Source of the DNA: Isotricha intestinalis
Lineage: Eukaryota > Ciliophora > Litostomatea > Vestibuliferida > Isotrichidae
DNA: 14,286 bases
NCBI GenBank assembly: GCA_023807065.1
Contig: JAJJLU010000917.1
Coordinates: 1 to 14,286, forward strand
Direction: 5' to 3'
In this document: one piece after another, positions 1-8,799 of the stretch
Layout: each line of letters opens with the position of its first letter
Numbering within the stretch: the first letter of the stretch is position 1
Position numbers and translations under genes: made by a program
The notes under the pieces: model-generated
Database searches by the model: none
The model's input: only the letters and a program-made list of their open reading frames with translations
Told to the model about the DNA's origin: nothing

Positions 1-3000
1 TAAAAGATGAAAAAATATTTGAAATAATGTCTAGAACTTATTTTTCATATAAAAAAGAGTTACAAATTATTAAGGAATTAGTAGTATATAAAAATTTTGA
101 AAAGGATAGTACTATAAATAAAGAAAATAAAGAAGAGAATAAAAATACTACAGATCAAGTAACAGAACAAAAATCAGTTATTTCAGATGATTCTTCAAAA
201 AAAACACCTAATAATGATGATAAAGATAAATCAAAGAAAAAGAAAGGAGTAGAAGAAGGAGAAAAAAGAACTTTTGCAGAGATTAAGAAAACAGAAGATT
301 TTATGTCTTTGTTTAAAAAAGAAAATAAAATTAAAAAAGATTTTCATGGAAATCGTGATTTCTATAATTTAATTAGAGGAATAGCAATTGAACTAAGAGA
401 ATCAGGGGATTCAACTGACTCTGAAAAATCCACTATAGCAACAAAATATATTGAAAGAAATTTTGGAGGTATAAATTATGAAATTGATATAGATTTAGAA
501 GTAGAGTTAGAAGATATAAAAATAGAAATAGATGTAATTAAAGATATTTTACAAGGTTATATATTACCTAATGAAAAAAAAAGGGGTAAAGAAAAATCAA
601 TAGAATTGAGTTCAGTTTTTTTGTTTAAAAAATTATATAATATAATTTGTGAAAAAGTGGAACCAAATAGTAACTTAAAAATAGACGAACAAAAAATAAA
701 TGATTATAATTTAAACAATTGTATTAATAATAACATCAAAGATACTAATAGTCGATATTTATTATTAGAAATAAAACCAACATTAACTACTTTAATATTT
801 GAGAATATTAAAAAGCAAAATTCTAAAGATACAATATTATATGAAGGAAGTCCTTTTGCAGATGATAATAATAATGAATATAGATTCAAAATTATAAATT
901 CAATTCAAGATGATGCAAAAGAAGATAAATTAATTTTAATGGAAAATTTAAATCAAATTCATCCATTTTTATTCGATTTATATAATATGAATTATATAAT
1001 AAATAACGATAAAAAATTTGTTAGAATAAGTTCAGAAAATTTCAATGAACAATTAACTTTAGTAAATGAAAAATGTAGAGTTATAGTTTTAGTCGATAGA
1101 AAAACTGTAAGAAAATGTGAATTAGCATTTTTAAATAGATTTGAAAAAATGATTTTATCTTTTGGTAAATTATTAAGTGATGATTTGAAAAGAATATCTA
1201 AAAATTTGATAGAAGACAATTAGAAAAAATTATTAAATCATTTAATAATGATTATACAATAAATTATTCACTTAAAGATTTATTAATTAATTGTGGGGAT
1301 GAAGAAATTCAATCATTACTTTATTATTTTAGTAATGAAGCAAAAAAGAATGATGACAATGATAATGAAGAGGAAAAAGAGATTAAAATAGATGAAAAAA
1401 CATTAAGAGAAAATGTTATTGGTAAAATTTATAAGATTTTACCCCAAGATATCATTTGCATTTTACCAGATAATAATATCATAAAAAAAAAATACAAAAA
1501 TGAAAATATTTTTTCTAATTTAAAAGATTACATAAATTACATAAAATCTCTAAACAAAGAAGAAAATATAATAAAATATAAAATTTCTATTATATATACT
1601 TATACAAATATAACTAATACAGTAGAAGGGCTTAATAAAGGAATGAGCATTAATGTTTCACTGATAAAAAGTGAAGGTGGATTAAAAAATTTAATAAATG
1701 AAATAAAAAAAATAAATGATTATACTAAATTAGAAAAGGAATATAATATATATATTGAATTCAATCAATCTAATTCAAAAAAAATGAAATTCATAAGTAA
1801 TTTTATATTAAATAATTTCAAAGATGATAAATATAATTATATATTTTAATACACTTAAACAGAAATTTCATCTATGAAAGAAAAAACAATGAAAAAATAT
1901 ATTCATTACCTGATATTAATCCATCTATTAATCAAATATTTATAGATAATTTAAATGGAAATAGTAAAATAACAATAAAAGATTTCTTAAATAAAAGTAT
2001 TAAAGATGTACTACAAGGAAAAGAAGATGATTTGAACCTAAATGAAGAATTTAATAAAACATTAATAAATACTTTAACAAATGAATTAAATGATAAAGGT
2101 ATAGATGATAATGAAGAATATATTGATGAATTAAAAGACTTTATGAATGAAGAAGATGAAATTAAAAATAAAATAATTGAGACAGCATATATATTAATAG
2201 AAAATAATAAAGATGAAGATACAAATTGTAACGTCTTAATTGAAAAAATTATTGGAGAAGGTTATGTTAATAAATATACAGTTGATATAGCATCTTGTTT
2301 AATAGAATATATTATAGAAAACATTTTTAATACTTATATAAAAAAAGTATTACTAAAATTAGAAGATAATAATATATTAACAACTTTAATAGAATTAAAA
2401 AGAAATAATTTCAAAGAAATTAATAAAAGTATAATTAGAGATATAACAATAAAATATTTGGAAGAAATAACCGAAGAAAAAAATCAAAAAAAAACCAGAA
2501 CCTAAATTTATATAATTATAATGTTCCTGGATTATATAATTTTTTTAAAGAAATTTCTGATTATATATGTAAAAATATCACTTCCAATTATTTTAATAAT
2601 GAAAAAAAATTAAGAGAAGCACTAAAAGTTGATAATACTGATATTAACAAATTTCATGAAGCAGAAGATTCTTCATTAATTAATGTAGAAAAATATATTA
2701 ATGAAAATTATAAATTAATCAATGAGATATTAAATAAAATTCCACATGATTTAATATTTAAAGATTATATTACTTATTATTTACAAAAAAATAGAAATAA
2801 TAGTGATTTTTATAAAAAAGATGATATATATCATAAATTAATTGAATTATTGCTAAAATTAAGATTTAAAGATGAAAACATTAGTTTATTAATGAAGATG
2901 ATATGGATAGAATCAAATGTGAATTATATTTTAAGCGTTTTAATAATATTTGAAAATGTAATGCCAATTTTTGAGGATGAGAATAAATTATATAATAAGA

Positions 3001-6000
3001 TAGAAGAATTAATAAAAAAAAATAAAATAAAATATATAATAAATGAAAAAAAAAATCCAGAACATACTAAAGAAGTCAACGAATGTTATTATATTTTATT
3101 AGCTAGTATATGCTATATTATAACTTCAGATGATATAAAATTAACTAAATCATCTACTGATAAAAAAACCAATTCAATAAATATACATCATTATTCATTT
3201 ATATTAACAGATATAAATAAAATTTTGCAAACTTTAAATGATGATTTGCTTATATTTTTAAATGAAATGTATATTATTGATGAATTAATAAAAATAATTG
3301 ATTTATTCATAAATAAAAATAACATTGAAAAAATAAATGAAATTAAAAATCTTATGAGAGAAAATTCATTAATCATACAGAAATATTCTAATGATGAAAT
3401 TAATTTAAGTGATGAACTACCTGATAATATTGAAGCAATATATAATTTAATAATGAAAGATGAAACAATAGATAAAAAAGATAGAGATTATAAAAAATTT
3501 TATGATAAATTAAGATATATACTTTATAAAGAAATTAAAAAAATACCTGATATTAATTATCGTTATAAAATATTGGAAAAACTAAATTCAGATGAAATGA
3601 TAAAAAAATCAAATGATATATTCCAATTATTATTAAAAAAAAATTATGTAAAAAAAGAATACACAGAAAATAGAAATAATATATTAGGTGGAGATGATGA
3701 TATAATAAAACTTTTAGATAGAAAAGTTTCTACAAATTTTGTACTAGCGGAAACATTATTATATTTCTTTGAAAAAAATTCATTAAACTATTTAAATAAT
3801 ATTATAAATAGTAAAAAAGAAATTAAAAAAGATAATAAAAAACAAACAGTAGTCATAAAATTAGAAGATGAACCTTTTGATATTTTAACTGATTGTTATA
3901 AAGTTTTAGAGTATTATATTTTTGAACCAAAAAAATTAGATAAGAAATTAAAAGAAATATGCATTCTATTTTGTTTAGGTTATATAAAAACATATATTCA
4001 TACTTTTATTAAAACATTTGAAGATAAAGAACCTAAATTTAAAGATTCTAAAAAAATAATTGAGTTTATTAATGGAGATAATTCTATATATAAAATGATA
4101 CGTATTTTTATTTATAAAATACTTTATAATAATTTTGGGGCAAGTGTTTTTATTAATGAAGAAATGGTGAAAAAATATAAATTGAAAGATTATAAAGATT
4201 TTAAAGATTTTATTCAAACCAATGAATTGAATAAATTATATAAAATAGAATATCAAATTAGAACATTAAAAGATAAAAATTATTTACAATCATATGAATT
4301 AATTGAAAAATATAAAAAAGATGGATTCAATAATACAATTAGAAAAAAGGATTTTGATATTGAAGATATTGGTTTTGATAATTTTTATATAACATCATAT
4401 AATTTAATATTGTCAGATTTACAAATGGATGATTCATTTGGTAATGAAAAATTTTATGAAAATATATGTAAACCTTTATTCAAAGAAGATAACTTATTAT
4501 TAAAAGCAATTCAATTATTCTATGAACCAACAAAATGTAAAGAAAATAAAAATAATTTTAACATTAATTCAAATAACATTAAACCTTTATTAGTTGGTTA
4601 TCGTTATAGTTTGAATGAATTATCATCACAAAATAAAGAAGGAATTTATTATCCTTTATATGGTAGTGTTATTTAACTTATTTGACAGAATATTTCTATC
4701 CTGGAAATGATAACAAACCTAATAATGTATATTCTAGTATAATCAAACATTTTAAAAATAAGCCAAATGAAGGTTGTTATGTTTGCTTATGTAATAATGG
4801 AGGATTTTATCATTCTGTTAAATCTGGTTTTCCAGGAAGTTCATATTTAAATATGATTTGTCCAAAATGCGAAAAAAATATTGGGACAATTAGAAAATTC
4901 ATGAAATCAGAACCAGTAATTGTTAAGAGAGAAGGGTATTATAGAATAGTTAAAGATGAAGAGGAAATTAAAGAAATAAACAAAGATACAGAAGGTAGAA
5001 AAAAATTGAAAGAAATCAATTATATGACACTTGATGATTATATACAAAAATATATTATTAATGATAAAAACAATAATGAAAAAGGAGTATATATCTATAC
5101 AGATAAAAATTATTTTAAAAATGATAATAAGATTATCAGAAATTTAAGTCAAATTTCTTTCAGAATATTAAATTTTATTCTATATTCACATTTATTCTTT
5201 GCGAGATTACTAACGAGAAAAAATGATTTCGATAAATATTTACCTAAAGGTATGAGTTGGGTGGAAACATTAAATAATTGCTGGATTATTTTAAAAAATC
5301 AATTATTAAAAGAAAATATAGATTCAATTGAAAAATTTATGTCATATATATTTAGTGATTTATTCCCAATATTAAATGAAGAAAAAAGAATAGATAAATA
5401 TGATTCTCTTATTAAATTTGAAGATAAATTAGAATCAAAAATTAAGGAAATAATTGAACAATATAAAGTGGAAATCATTGAAAAAACCAATCAGAAAAAA
5501 AATGATGAAGATAAAACTTCATTTATCTCTTTATTAAAAGAAACATATGCAAATTCAGAATATGAAAATGATAAATTTCCTTTTTATGAATATTTTTATT
5601 ATACAGATTATTTAAATGAAGAATATATAAATAAAAAATTAAAAGAAATGGATGAAAATAAATATCCAGTATTAAAACAATATCTAAATTCTAAATATAA
5701 TAAAGTAGATAAAAATAGTTATTCGTTGAATAATCTAAATTTATTTAATAGTGTATTAAATTTAATCAATGAAGTTTATTCAAATAAAATATCAAGAGAT
5801 TATGCAGAAAAACACAAGTTAAAAGACTTAGAAATATATAATAATAATCAAGAATTAATAATCGACTTTATTAAATTTTATAATAAGTTAACAAAAGAAA
5901 TTAACGATAAAAATTTAAGTATTAGTATCGAAAATCCTTTATGTGATTTTCTTTTAGATGATAATAATAAATTTGGAAATTCTTATAAAAAAATATATAT

Positions 6001-7084
6001 AAAATTTGCATTAGAACAAAATAAAAAACTCGAAAATTTATTAGATATCAAAATTGAAAGAGGAATATTTGTTCAGAATTGCAAAAATAGAATTAATATA
6101 CAACAAATAACTGAAAAAGAAATATTTACTATGATTTTACCAAAAAAAGTTTCATTTATGAATATTTTATTAGATTCTTCTTACAGAAAAATACTAGATA
6201 GTGAAGTCAAAAGTAATGAATTATATAAAGAATATGAAATTAATTATGATTTAATTGAAGAAAATTTGACAGAATCATTATTAAAAAATAAAAAGTTATT
6301 AAATGAAGATATCAACACAATTAGTTCATTCATTTATAATAATGAAGTATTTAATAATCAAGTTACAGATATAATAACTGTATTTAATAAAAGATATTTT
6401 CATAAACCTATAGATTTGTATAATCAAGTGGATATATATAAATTTTATCAAGATAATAAAAATGCAAATTTATGCCAAGATATAATTAATGATTTTATTA
6501 CACTAATTAAATATTTAAATGACAAAAGAAAAGAAACAAAAAATGAAAATATTATTACTGATCAAACAAAAGACAATAATAAAGAAAATAAAGAGACTGA
6601 ATTTAAAATAACTGAAGAAACTAAAATATATGAAGTAGTTAATAAATTAAAAGATAGTTTTTCAAACAATTTTATAGAAATTTTCCAAAATAAAGATAAT
6701 CTTACAATTGATAAAACATCAGATATTTTCATATATTACTTAAAATTGATTTTTGAATTAGTAATGGATGAATTAAACGATTATCAAGAAAATTTGGATG
6801 ATGAATCGAAAAAAAAAGTAGAGAATTATTCTGAAAAAGAACATCCTATAAAAAAAGAAGATTTTGCCTGTGCTATAAGATTATTCACAACTTTAGTCTT
6901 ATTTTTAGAAAAAGATAAAGAAGATAAAGAAAAAAAAATAAAAAATAATCGTAATAATTTAGTTAATTATTTAAAAGCATCAGATTTATGGAGAGATATA
7001 TATGATCATCCTGATTTTAATAAAAATTTAAATGAATTAAGAGATATAAATGTCAAAATTAACCAAATTATTCCACTCTATTAA
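1..7084 (+). CDS. RNF213: RNF213/mysterin-like giant AAA+ E3 ubiquitin ligase, 5' partial, with four frame breaks
   Basis: RNF213-family proteins are cytosolic giants in which a dynein-like AAA+ core is joined to an E3 module that transfers ubiquitin. Seen here, in family order: the late part of the AAA+ core with Walker-B-like and LNRFEK elements, a long helical region, a Cys/His-rich RZ-like site, and a helical C-terminal domain. The coding stretch is about 2,360 codons and open at the left edge, so the Walker-A-bearing AAA+ units must lie upstream. Five segments in frames 3, 2, 1, 3 and 2 abut with no gap in homology; each change needs one added base, near 1200-1204, 1844-1847, 2486-2494 and 4672-4674. 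No stop lies inside any segment. I think this is a functional gene with consensus errors or a very young pseudogene. Family assignment is firm; orthology to animal RNF213 is not tested. The symbol denotes family only. Confidence 0.85.
3..1223 (+). CDS. RNF213-like segment 1: last AAA+ unit
   Basis: The frame is open to the window edge, so the ATG at 27 is an internal methionine, not a proven start. Counting from that ATG: residues 25-85 are a Lys/Glu/Asp/Asn-rich, probably disordered insert; FHGNRDFYNLIR starts at 106; SRYLLLEI lies near 240. A Walker-B-like strand, LILMENL, ends near the catalytic-type Glu306. RVIVLVDRKTV is a sensor-like strand near 350, and LNRFEK at 369-374 matches the conserved Asn-Arg-(Phe/Leu)-Glu-Lys element at the end of the fourth AAA+ unit of RNF213. 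The order SRYLL, acidic strand, VIV strand, NRFEK is the family's. No Walker A motif is visible in this stretch. Residues after about 390 (NLIEDN) are an out-of-frame tail caused by the first break; the true continuation is KFDRRQLEKII in the next frame. Confidence 0.85.
   Translation, partial: KDEKIFEIMSRTYFSYKKELQIIKELVVYKNFEKDSTINKENKEENKNTTDQVTEQKSVISDDSSKKTPNNDDKDKSKKKKGVEEGEKRTFAEIKKTEDFMSLFKKENKIKKDFHGNRDFYNLIRGIAIELRESGDSTDSEKSTIATKYIERNFGGINYEIDIDLEVELEDIKIEIDVIKDILQGYILPNEKKRGKEKSIELSSVFLFKKLYNIICEKVEPNSNLKIDEQKINDYNLNNCINNNIKDTNSRYLLLEIKPTLTTLIFENIKKQNSKDTILYEGSPFADDNNNEYRFKIINSIQDDAKEDKLILMENLNQIHPFLFDLYNMNYIINNDKKFVRISSENFNEQLTLVNEKCRVIVLVDRKTVRKCELAFLNRFEKMILSFGKLLSDDLKRISKNLIEDN
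1205..1849 (+). CDS. RNF213-like segment 2: post-AAA linker into E3 shell
   Basis: This continues segment 1 after one missing base in the A5 run at 1200-1204. The joined text reads SKKFDRRQLEKIIKSF. About 215 codons follow without a stop, with an acidic insert (DDNDNEEEKE, near 1346-1385), then KIYKILPQDIICILP and ISIIYTYTNIT. The latter is the family's strand with a Thr/Ser after a run of Ile/Val/Tyr. Near the end is IYIEFNQSNSKK, also in family position. The methionine at 1643 is internal. The segment ends in a spurious TAA inside TTTTAA. The stretch 1311-1501 is the part that recurs inverted at 7328-7519. Known from the family: this zone connects the ATPase ring to the E3 module. No catalytic residues are identifiable. 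Confidence 0.75.
   Translation, partial: FDRRQLEKIIKSFNNDYTINYSLKDLLINCGDEEIQSLLYYFSNEAKKNDDNDNEEEKEIKIDEKTLRENVIGKIYKILPQDIICILPDNNIIKKKYKNENIFSNLKDYINYIKSLNKEENIIKYKISIIYTYTNITNTVEGLNKGMSINVSLIKSEGGLKNLINEIKKINDYTKLEKEYNIYIEFNQSNSKKMKFISNFILNNFKDDKYNYIF
1846..2505 (+). CDS. RNF213-like segment 3: E3 shell, helical
   Basis: It continues in the next frame after one missing base in T4 (1844-1847): ILIHLNRNFIYERKN, then SLPDINPSINQIFIDNLNG. The Ile/Leu-rich strand with HLNR, followed about 30 residues later by an IFIDNL element, matches the order in RNF213 proteins. The remainder is acidic, mainly helical, low-complexity Glu/Asp/Asn/Lys sequence with few aromatic landmarks. The frame stops at a TAA just after the A9 run at 2486-2494, and the next frame picks up at once. 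No Cys-rich or membrane segment is present. Function is inferred only from its place in the chain. Confidence 0.7.
   Translation, partial: LIHLNRNFIYERKNNEKIYSLPDINPSINQIFIDNLNGNSKITIKDFLNKSIKDVLQGKEDDLNLNEEFNKTLINTLTNELNDKGIDDNEEYIDELKDFMNEEDEIKNKIIETAYILIENNKDEDTNCNVLIEKIIGEGYVNKYTVDIASCLIEYIIENIFNTYIKKVLLKLEDNNILTTLIELKRNNFKEINKSIIRDITIKYLEEITEEKNQKKTRT
2493..4676 (+). CDS. RNF213-like segment 4: long E3 shell region, no RING finger
   Basis: About 727 codons, opening with NQNLNLYNYNVPGLYNFFKEISDYIC. The VPGLYNFFKEISD element is a family landmark. The reading frame is open from about 2493, well upstream of the TTG at 2850, so no start codon belongs here. A later landmark is the hydrophobic CILFCLGYIKTYIHTFIK near 3960-4012. 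In animal RNF213 a C3HC4 RING lies between the AAA+ core and the RZ finger. Here the cysteines are scattered and I find no CxxC pair anywhere in the segment, so the RING is absent. The end reads EGIYYPLYGSVI and continues as LTYLTEYFYPGND in the next frame after one missing base near 4672-4674. Confidence 0.75.
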   Translation, partial: NQNLNLYNYNVPGLYNFFKEISDYICKNITSNYFNNEKKLREALKVDNTDINKFHEAEDSSLINVEKYINENYKLINEILNKIPHDLIFKDYITYYLQKNRNNSDFYKKDDIYHKLIELLLKLRFKDENISLLMKMIWIESNVNYILSVLIIFENVMPIFEDENKLYNKIEELIKKNKIKYIINEKKNPEHTKEVNECYYILLASICYIITSDDIKLTKSSTDKKTNSINIHHYSFILTDINKILQTLNDDLLIFLNEMYIIDELIKIIDLFINKNNIEKINEIKNLMRENSLIIQKYSNDEINLSDELPDNIEAIYNLIMKDETIDKKDRDYKKFYDKLRYILYKEIKKIPDINYRYKILEKLNSDEMIKKSNDIFQLLLKKNYVKKEYTENRNNILGGDDDIIKLLDRKVSTNFVLAETLLYFFEKNSLNYLNNIINSKKEIKKDNKKQTVVIKLEDEPFDILTDCYKVLEYYIFEPKKLDKKLKEICILFCLGYIKTYIHTFIKTFEDKEPKFKDSKKIIEFINGDNSIYKMIRIFIYKILYNNFGASVFINEEMVKKYKLKDYKDFKDFIQTNELNKLYKIEYQIRTLKDKNYLQSYELIEKYKKDGFNNTIRKKDFDIEDIGFDNFYITSYNLILSDLQMDDSFGNEKFYENICKPLFKEDNLLLKAIQLFYEPTKCKENKNNFNINSNNIKPLLVGYRYSLNELSSQNKEGIYYPLYGSVI
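4673..7084 (+). CDS. RNF213-like segment 5: RZ-like zinc site and C-terminal domain
   Basis: About 800 codons; 4682 is a TTG inside the chain, not a start. Numbering from it: the RZ-like Cys/His site is at 32-68, followed by a basic strand and GYYRIVKDEEE near 85-95, which matches the stretch after the RZ finger in the family. Helices starting near 155 (SFRILNFILYSHLFFARLL) and FMSYIFSDLFPIL near 220 fit the C-terminal domain. The middle and end are acidic and Lys-rich, with a disordered-looking insert near 615-640 (TDQTKDNNKENKETE). It ends INQIIPLY and then TAA at 7082. The frame remains open beyond that stop, so this may not be the original C-terminus. Confidence 0.8.
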   Translation, partial: LTYLTEYFYPGNDNKPNNVYSSIIKHFKNKPNEGCYVCLCNNGGFYHSVKSGFPGSSYLNMICPKCEKNIGTIRKFMKSEPVIVKREGYYRIVKDEEEIKEINKDTEGRKKLKEINYMTLDDYIQKYIINDKNNNEKGVYIYTDKNYFKNDNKIIRNLSQISFRILNFILYSHLFFARLLTRKNDFDKYLPKGMSWVETLNNCWIILKNQLLKENIDSIEKFMSYIFSDLFPILNEEKRIDKYDSLIKFEDKLESKIKEIIEQYKVEIIEKTNQKKNDEDKTSFISLLKETYANSEYENDKFPFYEYFYYTDYLNEEYINKKLKEMDENKYPVLKQYLNSKYNKVDKNSYSLNNLNLFNSVLNLINEVYSNKISRDYAEKHKLKDLEIYNNNQELIIDFIKFYNKLTKEINDKNLSISIENPLCDFLLDDNNKFGNSYKKIYIKFALEQNKKLENLLDIKIERGIFVQNCKNRINIQQITEKEIFTMILPKKVSFMNILLDSSYRKILDSEVKSNELYKEYEINYDLIEENLTESLLKNKKLLNEDINTISSFIYNNEVFNNQVTDIITVFNKRYFHKPIDLYNQVDIYKFYQDNKNANLCQDIINDFITLIKYLNDKRKETKNENIITDQTKDNNKENKETEFKITEETKIYEVVNKLKDSFSNNFIEIFQNKDNLTIDKTSDIFIYYLKLIFELVMDELNDYQENLDDESKKKVENYSEKEHPIKKEDFACAIRLFTTLVLFLEKDKEDKEKKIKNNRNNLVNYLKASDLWRDIYDHPDFNKNLNELRDINVKINQIIPLY
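4775..4885 (+). other. RZ-like zinc-finger coding site
   Basis: The encoded pattern is Cys-x2-Cys-x1-Cys-x6-His-x15-Cys-x2-Cys, ending CPKCEKNIG. In RNF213 and ZNFX1 the RZ finger has an early Cys, an Asn-Gly-His element, and a closing Cys-x2-Cys followed by Ile-Gly-Gly. Here the closing CxxC-x3-IG is preserved. The middle reads NNGGFYH, so the His is displaced by a few residues. In animal RNF213 this finger is the element required for ubiquitin transfer, including transfer to bacterial lipid A. Zinc binding and activity here are inference. Confidence 0.6.
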
Positions 7085-7276
7085 GTTTTGGGGAAAGATA
7101 TTAAAGAAAGCGACTATGATAATGTTAGAGCACAAATTGAAAAAGAAAATGAAAACGAAAAAGAAAGTGGTGATGAAATTGATAATAAATCTGACAAAAC
7201 TGATTCTGAAGGTAGTGATAGCGATGATGACGATGAATTTGTAAGAAAAAGTGATGATGACGATGATAGAGATTAA
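7085..7276 (+). other. Acidic in-frame tail after the RNF213-like stop codon
   Basis: Directly after the TAA at 7082, the same frame stays open for 63 codons. It starts VLGKDIKESDYDNV, then becomes extremely acidic (SDSDDDDEF, KSDDDDD), and ends with TAA at 7274. With no frame change across the stop and sequence more complex than random spacer, it looks like the former C-terminal tail of the ligase, now cut off by a nonsense change (for example CAA or TAT to TAA). Stop readthrough is possible but nothing in the sequence argues for it. A separate 60-residue gene starting at the TTG is unlikely. Confidence 0.45.
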
Positions 7277-7327
7277 TTATATTATATTGATAAATAAAAT
7301 TAATTATTTAAATAAAATTTTTATTTA

Positions 7328-7519
7328 TATTTTTATATTTTTTTTTTATGATATTATTATCTGGTGAAATACAAATGATATCTTGGGGTAAAATCTTATG
7401 AATTTTACCAATAACATTTTCTCTTAATGTTTTTTCATCCATTTTCATCTCTTTTTCCTCTTCATTATAATTATCATCATTCTTTGTTGCTTCATTACTA
7501 AATTAATAAAGTAATGATT
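7328..7519 (-). pseudogene. Inverted fragment duplicated from the RNF213-like gene
   Basis: The reverse complement aligns base for base, without gaps, with 1311-1501: I count about 10 differences in about 190 bases. The shared stretch includes the landmark KILPQDIIC and the A10 run after ATCAT. The copy stays in frame except that LLYYF has become LLY-stop (TAT to TAA at 7503-7505 on the plus strand). A few more codons upstream of the match could be coding (QSKVLIES), so the source may be a diverged paralogue. Similarity falls off abruptly on both sides, and no target-site duplication or terminal repeat is visible. It is not a functional gene. Confidence 0.9.
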
Positions 7520-7769
7520 CAATTAATACTTTTGATTGTTTTAATTTTTTTTTATTTTGTTTTGAATAACTTTTTTTGTTTATATTATTATTTTTTTTGA
7601 ATTTAAAATTTGTAATTATTGTTTTTTTAAAGTAAAAAGAAATATAATTCTTTTTAATTTTTATTTTTCCATTTGGATATATTATAAAAATATAAAGAAA
7701 AAAGTAATAAAAATAGCTTATTCAAGTAAATTATATTTCATATATCATTTTTATAATTAAGATGTATGA
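7520..7769. other. A+T-rich spacer
   Basis: Long T- and A-runs with no sustained frame on either strand beyond the few possible codons adjoining the inverted fragment. No RNA gene, tandem repeat or recognisable promoter element is seen. Confidence 0.5.
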
Positions 7770-8799
7770 TTTAAAATAATTGTCGTATTCAATAGGAATT
7801 TATATTTTAAAACAGAAGATTTTCAAATAAATTGTCCTGAATTTTCAAATGAAACAGTAAGAGAAAATTTAAAAAATAACAACACAGGAATGGATATTAC
7901 AATTAATGGTTTATTTCAATTTGGTGGTATTTCAAATAAAGATTTATTAGTTTATAATGATTTATATTATTTAGATAATAATGGTAAATGGAATTATATT
8001 GATGTTGACTGAAAAACCTTCATCAAGATATGGTATGTTTATGATTGCATTTGATTCTCAAAAATTTTTATTAGTTTTAGGTGGAAAAGATGGGAAAAAT
8101 AATTATATTAATGATTTATGGGTTTATGATATAAATGATATTCAATGGTAAAAATAGGTAATTATGAAAATATTGTAAATTACCGTAAAGATAGATTTTT
8201 ATCAAATGGTATTAATAATAAAAATTATGGTATTATTTTATTATATGAAAGTATGGATACAAATGATAATAATTTATATATTATTGATATAGTATTTTAA
8301 AAGAAATTGTAAGAAGATATAAAAAATGAAGAAGATTACTCATCTTTATTAGAAGAATTGATAAAAAAATATTTTATAACAGAACAAAATATTTTTCCAA
8401 GATATGGTGCATCAATGACAAAATGAAGATTTAATAATTCAGAATAAAATTCAACAATTGAATATTGTGATATAATAAATTTAGATAATTACGATATAGA
8501 AAGATTAATTTATAATTTAGGTGAAGCACCCTCACCAAGAGCATTTCATACAACAGAAAGATATGGTCCAATGTTTTTATTATATGGAGGAAGAGAATCA
8601 AATGGAAATGTTCTTAATGAAATGTATAAATTTATTATAAGAGATAGAAAATGGGTAAAAATAAAATATGATGATATTACATTTATTAATTATTTTTAAG
8701 AAGAATATTTTTTTTAACTGATTCATATATTTTTAAAAATAAAGAAAGACCAATGATAATTACTCAACATGAAAAAAAGAATGATATTTTAATATTAAA

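Noticed and set aside
1197..4680. Introns or programmed frameshifting at the ligase frame changes
   Set aside because: Homology continues with no gap across each break, leaving no room for an intron, and no slippery heptamer with a downstream structure is evident. Simple base loss explains all four.
704..5490. Minus-strand open frames inside the ligase gene (704-889, 992-1219, 3191-3376, 3975-4217, 5299-5490)
   Set aside because: They are the complements of A+T-rich Lys/Asn/Ile coding sequence, rich in Phe/Ile/Leu/Asn with no motifs. They are shadows of the plus-strand gene.
7050..7244. Plus-strand Lys/Met-rich frame overlapping the acidic tail
   Set aside because: It is an out-of-frame reading of GAA/GAT-rich sequence, and the overlapping acidic frame is continuous with the ligase.
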